From: JBFJVD01 sp041624375
GTDB taxonomy: Bacteria; Chloroflexota; Anaerolineae; Anaerolineales; E44-bin32
Reading direction: 5' to 3'
NCBI GenBank assembly: GCA_041624375.1
Contig: JBFJVD010000140.1
Coordinates: 1-7,872, forward strand
DNA length: 7,872 nucleotides
In this document: piece by piece, positions 4,195 to 7,872 of the stretch
Numbering within the stretch: the first letter of the stretch is position 1
Layout of the letters: every line of letters starts with the position of its first letter
Position numbers and translations under genes: made by a program
The notes under the pieces: model-generated
The model's input: only the letters and a program-made list of their open reading frames with translations
Told to the model about the DNA's origin: nothing
The model's database searches: none

Positions 4195-7149
4195 TTAAGG
4201 GACAACCACAACTTCGACGACATCGCTGATGGTCAGGTTGCCGGCCGTGTCGAAGACACGAGCCTCCAGCTGGTAGCTCCCAGGCCGGCTCGGTCGCCAG
4301 GCCGCCACGTAAGGGAATTGGTCCGCCACGGCGACGCGACGCCCGTCCACATAGAACTCCACCCGAGCGACTCCAAAGATGTCGCGAGCCAGCGCTTCGA
4401 GTAGAAGCTCGCCCGACGCTTCGAGACTCAGCCGGTCTCCGTCAAGCGGGGAAATGATCTCCGCCTCGGGGGCCTCGTTGTCCACGGTAACGGGCACGGC
4501 CGAGGTCTCGATACGGCCGTCGCTCAGCACGACCAGCAGCTGCAGGATGTAGAGCCCATTCAGGCCGCTGGTGTCCCAGCGACCAAGCGTCCCGCTGCGG
4601 ACAGGCCGCTCGCTGTCGCTGCCAATCTGCACCCAGCGGGACGGATTGAGCCCTTGGCCATACTGAAGCCGGTAGTAATCCATTTGCGGTTCACTCGCCG
4701 TCCCGCGCACAAGCACATCGCCCCGCAAGAGGTCGAAGGGCTCTGGAGTGAGAAGCTGAACCTCAGGATGGACGTCGCGGTCAGGATAAAGCAGGTCGTA
4801 TTCGACCGGAGGATGCTCGATCCCGGCCGCCTGGGCCCAACCGGCCGCTTCCGCCGGCGGGATCAGATAGACTCGCTCCTCAACCAGATCAATCGGGGTG
4901 AATAGCGTCGCCAGCTTGCCGGTCTCCCGGTTGATGCGAAAAGGCTGATAGAGATCATCAAAGGTCGTTGGCTCTGTCCCTTGAATGAACAGCTCCTGGA
5001 CGACCTGAGGACAGTACGCCGTCGGCAGCAGTCCGGAGGGATCACAGACGTCGAGGGTGCCGACTCCCGGAGGCATGGTCCACGCTTCCGCCGGGCGCTC
5101 GCGTGTGGCGTAGCGCAGCAGGGCGTGCCAGATAGGGGCCGCGCCGTTCTGCCGGCCGATCAGCCGCATCGGCTCATCATCCCGGTTGCCGAGCCAGATG
5201 GCCACGAGCCGGGACGGTGTGTAGCCCACCGTCCACGAGTCGGTTGGCGGCTCAGTGAGCCCGGCGAGGGCTGCTGCCGGCCGGCCGACTTCCAGCGGAT
5301 TGGCCTGACCGAACGTCGACCAGCGTGCAGGCTCATCGCTCAGGATGTCGTTCATAAGAAAGGCAAGCTGCGGACTGAGCACAACCCGCGCAGAAGGTTC
5401 ATAGGAGAACAGAACCCTTCCAGAGGCATCTTCTACTTGCAGGACGGCGGTTGGCTCCAGCTCTCGTGGGGGCGCCTCCTGCTCAGGCGGCGCACCTTCC
5501 CAACCGACCATCCGCCCGCCGTTGGCCATCACGGCAAAGCTGAACGCAAGATCGTTCAGCGAGGCGACAGCTGGGTCCTGCAGCGGTTGATCTTGCTGCA
5601 TGAATAGCGATTCTGCCGGGCGGACACCCATGCGCTGGCTCGTTCGCAGCACATTTTCCAGGCCGATGAGCTCAAGCGTGCGGATCGCCGCGGCGCGATA
5701 TCCATTCACGAAGGCGATGCGCATCCGCACCGGGCCCTGGTATTCGGCGGCTGTGCTGGAGGCCTCAGCGGATGATGCGTCGCTGGAAAGCTCATCGACA
5801 GGGACATCCAGCACCATCGTGCCCGGCGTGAAACCACCGGCGAATGCGGTCAGATAGATAAAGGGGTCGAACATGCTGCCTGCTGGACGCGGAAGCTCGG
5901 CGCTCAGTGTGTCTGGGCCTTGTGACTCAACGTCAGCCAGCGCCAGGATCTCGCCGTTGGTCGGATCGAGAATGACGACAGCTGCCCCGCTAAGGTTGTG
6001 ATCCACGCCGGCGTCACCGGGACGCATCGGGGGAAGCAGCGTAGCAGCCACACACGCCGAACCATCGGCCGCAGCGACAATCGCACCAGGATCGCCGCCG
6101 AGCAACCGCTGCACGTGGGTCTCCGTGGTGCATTCCACTTGAAGCTGCAGGTCAGGGTCGATCGAGGTCACCACCCGCAGGCCGCCCCGACTGTCCGCCC
6201 CTTCGCCGAGGATTGCGTTCAGCTGCCCGAGGGCATATTGCAGAAAATCGGATCGCGCCAGGCCGGCACGTACCGAGGCCGCCTGGACGTTGAGCGGCTG
6301 CTCGCGCGCACGTTCAGCTTCCGTTTCGGTGATATAGCCCGCTGCCAGCATCGACTCAAGAACGGTCCGCTGGAGGCGCCTCGCCGCCGCGGGATCGTCG
6401 ATCGGGTTGGCCCGTGGATCGGATGGCAGGCCGGCAAGAAGCGCGCTCTCCGCAAGGTTGAGTTCGTTCGCATGCTTGCCGAAGTAGACCAGCGCAGCGG
6501 CATCGGCGCCGAAGGCAAGATTTCCATAATGGGCGCTGTTCAAGTACCAGGTGAGCAGCTCACCCCGGGAGTAGCGGCGGGTCAGCTGCGCCGCCAAATG
6601 GGCGCGCTGCAGAATGAGGCGGGCATCCGGCGCCGAGCCGGTGAACAGCAGGGTTTGCTGAACAAGCTGCTCGGTGATCGTCGCCCCACCCTGTCTTCCG
6701 CCGAAGACCCTTGCGGTGAGCGCAGCCAGCAGTTGCTCCCAGCGGTAACCGTTGTGCGACCAGAACTCAGGATCCTGCGCCGCGAGGGTGGCTTCAACAA
6801 ACCGCGACGGCGCCGTGCCAGACTGAGTTTGCCCCCAATCCAGCCAGCGTTGATCGGAGGCAAGCGGATGGGTAAGCTCAGCGACGACTATCGTTCCGGT
6901 GCGGTCAAGGAGCACCGTTGGGCGGTAGCGAGGGCCGATGTCACCGGCGAAGTAGGCCTCAATGTCCCCGACATCCGGCACCTCCGACGAGAGACCCAGG
7001 AAGAGCACGGCGGCCCCCATCGCTGCCACGCCGGCTGCCAAAGCCAGGGTAGAGGCTGCGCCCGCCAGTCCGAAGCCAAGGCGGGATAGGCGCCTCGCCG
7101 AGCGTCGCTTCCGGCGTCTCAACCGCAGAACCTGAGATGCTGAGGGCAT
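4195..7149 (-). CDS. Class A PBP-like protein (GT51 plus transpeptidase) with both active sites lost; probable pseudoenzyme
   Basis: The 984-aa product has the layout of bifunctional peptidoglycan synthases. It has an Arg/Lys-rich cytoplasmic end (9-23), a membrane anchor (about 24-54), GT51 (about 105-275), transpeptidase (about 395-690), a Cys-containing VCDPSGLLPTAYCP segment, then two beta domains (about 795-891 and 892-984), the last Ig-like. The scaffold is well kept: WYLNSAHYGNLAFGADAA, ALLAGLPSDP, ILDPTNGEILAL, VLSPQLAFLMNDILSD and WTVGYTP. Catalytic residues are not. The GT51 ED motif reads QD (Gln125), motif 2 reads GGATITEQL, and motif 3 has Gln181-Arg182 where Glu is required. The transpeptidase SxxK reads S425-M-F-D428, SxN reads G483-Y-R485 and KTGT reads L628-A-G-L631. 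Membrane-anchored, facing outward. A scaffold or regulatory role is inferred. The ATG at 7149 has no Shine-Dalgarno but follows a TAGAAT box. Family call secure; inactivity strongly suggested. Confidence 0.93.
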   Translation of the reverse strand: MPSASQVLRLRRRKRRSARRLSRLGFGLAGAASTLALAAGVAAMGAAVLFLGLSSEVPDVGDIEAYFAGDIGPRYRPTVLLDRTGTIVVAELTHPLASDQRWLDWGQTQSGTAPSRFVEATLAAQDPEFWSHNGYRWEQLLAALTARVFGGRQGGATITEQLVQQTLLFTGSAPDARLILQRAHLAAQLTRRYSRGELLTWYLNSAHYGNLAFGADAAALVYFGKHANELNLAESALLAGLPSDPRANPIDDPAAARRLQRTVLESMLAAGYITETEAERAREQPLNVQAASVRAGLARSDFLQYALGQLNAILGEGADSRGGLRVVTSIDPDLQLQVECTTETHVQRLLGGDPGAIVAAADGSACVAATLLPPMRPGDAGVDHNLSGAAVVILDPTNGEILALADVESQGPDTLSAELPRPAGSMFDPFIYLTAFAGGFTPGTMVLDVPVDELSSDASSAEASSTAAEYQGPVRMRIAFVNGYRAAAIRTLELIGLENVLRTSQRMGVRPAESLFMQQDQPLQDPAVASLNDLAFSFAVMANGGRMVGWEGAPPEQEAPPRELEPTAVLQVEDASGRVLFSYEPSARVVLSPQLAFLMNDILSDEPARWSTFGQANPLEVGRPAAALAGLTEPPTDSWTVGYTPSRLVAIWLGNRDDEPMRLIGRQNGAAPIWHALLRYATRERPAEAWTMPPGVGTLDVCDPSGLLPTAYCPQVVQELFIQGTEPTTFDDLYQPFRINRETGKLATLFTPIDLVEERVYLIPPAEAAGWAQAAGIEHPPVEYDLLYPDRDVHPEVQLLTPEPFDLLRGDVLVRGTASEPQMDYYRLQYGQGLNPSRWVQIGSDSERPVRSGTLGRWDTSGLNGLYILQLLVVLSDGRIETSAVPVTVDNEAPEAEIISPLDGDRLSLEASGELLLEALARDIFGVARVEFYVDGRRVAVADQFPYVAAWRPSRPGSYQLEARVFDTAGNLTISDVVEVVVVP

Positions 7150-7157
7150 GGTTTGCT

Positions 7158-7163
7158 ATTCTA
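7158..7163 (-). promoter_or_regulatory. Putative -10 box of the PBP-like gene, close enough for a leaderless start
   Basis: TAGAAT on the minus strand ends 8 nt before the ATG (7149), the same box and nearly the same position as at the kinase gene. The -35 at 17 nt (TCCTCT) is poor. No Shine-Dalgarno precedes the ATG at normal spacing. The box is clear; the promoter call is moderate. Confidence 0.45.
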
Positions 7164-7222
7164 CACGCGGCCGCATGGGAAGAGGAGCGTGCAAGTGGCG
7201 TACCGCTCGGGCCGCTCTGCTT

Positions 7223-7241
7223 TACAATGGGCGCGCCATTG
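7223..7241 (+). promoter_or_regulatory. Possible -10 box and overlapping inverted repeat upstream of the PHP phosphatase
   Basis: TACAAT (7223-7228) matches TATAAT at five of six positions, but no recognisable -35 lies 16-18 nt upstream. CAATGG-GCGCG-CCATTG (7225-7241) is a perfect 6-bp inverted repeat around a 5-nt centre, overlapping the box. The gene start would then be about 22 nt downstream of the transcription start. A weak GGGG (7248-7251) lies 6 nt before the ATG. Operator function is inferred only. Confidence 0.3.
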
Positions 7242-7257
7242 ACGCGCGGGGTTCTCG

Positions 7258-7872
7258 ATGATTCCACACGACTACCACATTCACTCCGATTTCTCCTGCG
7301 ATTGTGAATTTAGCATGATGGAGATGTGCCGCGGCGCGCTCGAGCGGGGGCTTTCAGAGATCGGGTTCTCTGAGCATTTCGACCTGCTCCCGGCCGACCC
7401 CTGCTACAACTTCTTCAAGGCCGAAGCCTGGTGGGAGGCGCTTGAATCTTGCCGCGAGATGTTCCGCCCGGCGCTTACCATTCGCGCCGGTATTGAGCTG
7501 GGCGAACCCCACCGCTACCCGAATGAAATGAAGGCACTCCTCGATGCGCATCCCTGGGACTACTGCCTCGGTTCCCTTCATTGGGTTGGGGATCAGCTCA
7601 TCTTCGATCTTTCTTACTTCGAGACCTATGGCGCCCGTTCCTACCCGGCGTACTTCGAAGAGCTGGGGGAGCTGGCAGCGGCCGGTTCTCTTGATATCCT
7701 GGCGCATCTGGACATCGTCAAGCGATACGGGGTCGAGTATGCTGGCCCATTTGAACCGGAGCGCCACGAGACGGTCGTGCGCGAAGTCCTGCGCACCTGC
7801 GCGCAGCGCGGGATCGCCCTGGAGGTGAACACGAGTACCCTGCGCCGGGGGATGGACAACCCGTCTCCACAG
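7258..7872 (+). CDS. PHP-family phosphatase, histidinol-phosphatase (HisJ/HisK) type, C-terminus outside the window
   Basis: PHP-domain metal-dependent phosphoesterase. The best fit is the histidinol-phosphate phosphatase branch, the penultimate step of histidine synthesis, cytoplasmic. The 205 visible residues run off the right edge; family members are about 260-280 aa. Metal-ligand motifs are in order: H7-I-H9 in HDYHIHSDFS, H40 in FSEHFD, E80 in AGIELGEP, H108 in LGSLHW and H150 in LAHLDIVKRYG. LEVNTSTLRRGM near 188-199 is also typical. The start is ATG 7258, since the HxH strand must sit near the N-terminus; the Shine-Dalgarno is weak. It diverges from the PBP-like gene across 108 bp. No his genes are visible, so a related PHP phosphatase with another substrate cannot be excluded. 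The fold is secure, the substrate less so. Confidence 0.88.
   Translation, partial: MIPHDYHIHSDFSCDCEFSMMEMCRGALERGLSEIGFSEHFDLLPADPCYNFFKAEAWWEALESCREMFRPALTIRAGIELGEPHRYPNEMKALLDAHPWDYCLGSLHWVGDQLIFDLSYFETYGARSYPAYFEELGELAAAGSLDILAHLDIVKRYGVEYAGPFEPERHETVVREVLRTCAQRGIALEVNTSTLRRGMDNPSPQ

Noticed and set aside
5998..7089. Open frame of about 360 codons on the plus strand opposite the PBP-like gene
   Set aside because: Arg- and Gln-rich translation with no motif, no ribosome binding site and complete overlap with the well-supported PBP-like gene: a shadow frame.
4195..7149. Calling the PBP-like gene a decaying pseudogene
   Set aside because: There is no frameshift or internal stop in 984 codons, a plausible promoter is present, and non-catalytic motifs are well kept. 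Losses are concentrated at active-site residues, which points to a selected pseudoenzyme.

Overview
The window is high-GC (a little over 60% by eye) and densely coding. It holds five protein genes, two of them cut by the window edges, and no RNA genes, insertion sequences or CRISPR. The best guess is a member of the Chloroflexota, close to Anaerolineae or Caldilineae. This rests on three remembered similarities: a class A penicillin-binding protein with the C-terminal extension typical of that phylum, a Ser/Thr kinase fused to a TolB/PD40-like propeller, and a lipoprotein-like HtrA protease. No database search was possible.

Layout, left to right. Minus strand, 1-1092: the N-terminal 364 codons of an HtrA/DegP-family protease, probably a lipoprotein, with an intact His-Asp-Ser triad and the start of a PDZ domain. 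Its divergent neighbour is surE (1260-2033, +), which has a strong Shine-Dalgarno and all the metal-ligand positions. Next on the same strand is a transmembrane Ser/Thr protein kinase (2097-4139, +) with an intact catalytic core inside the cell and a propeller outside. A putative promoter places its transcription start at or next to the ATG, and an 18-nt inverted repeat covers both the -10 box and the ATG. Two tandem perfect inverted repeats separate it from a convergent gene, a 984-aa bifunctional PBP-like protein (4195-7149, -). Divergent from that is a PHP-family phosphatase of histidinol-phosphatase type (7258 to the right edge, +).

The standout is the PBP-like protein. Its architecture is complete: basic N-terminus, membrane anchor, GT51 domain, transpeptidase domain and two C-terminal beta domains. 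Yet nearly every known catalytic residue in both enzymatic domains is replaced. In GT51 the ED motif reads QD and the motif-3 glutamate is missing. In the transpeptidase, SxxK reads SMFD, SxN reads GYR and KTGT reads LAGL. The surrounding scaffold motifs are well kept and the frame is open for 984 codons. This looks like a doubly inactive pseudoenzyme PBP maintained by selection, possibly a scaffold, sensor or antagonist of cell-wall synthesis.

Apart from the PHP phosphatase, the theme is the cell envelope and stress: an extracytoplasmic protease, SurE, a membrane kinase that could read an external signal, and a dead PBP beside it. The two possible leaderless starts (kinase and PBP) share the same TAGAAT -10 box. 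A functional link between kinase and pseudo-PBP is inferred only from adjacency.
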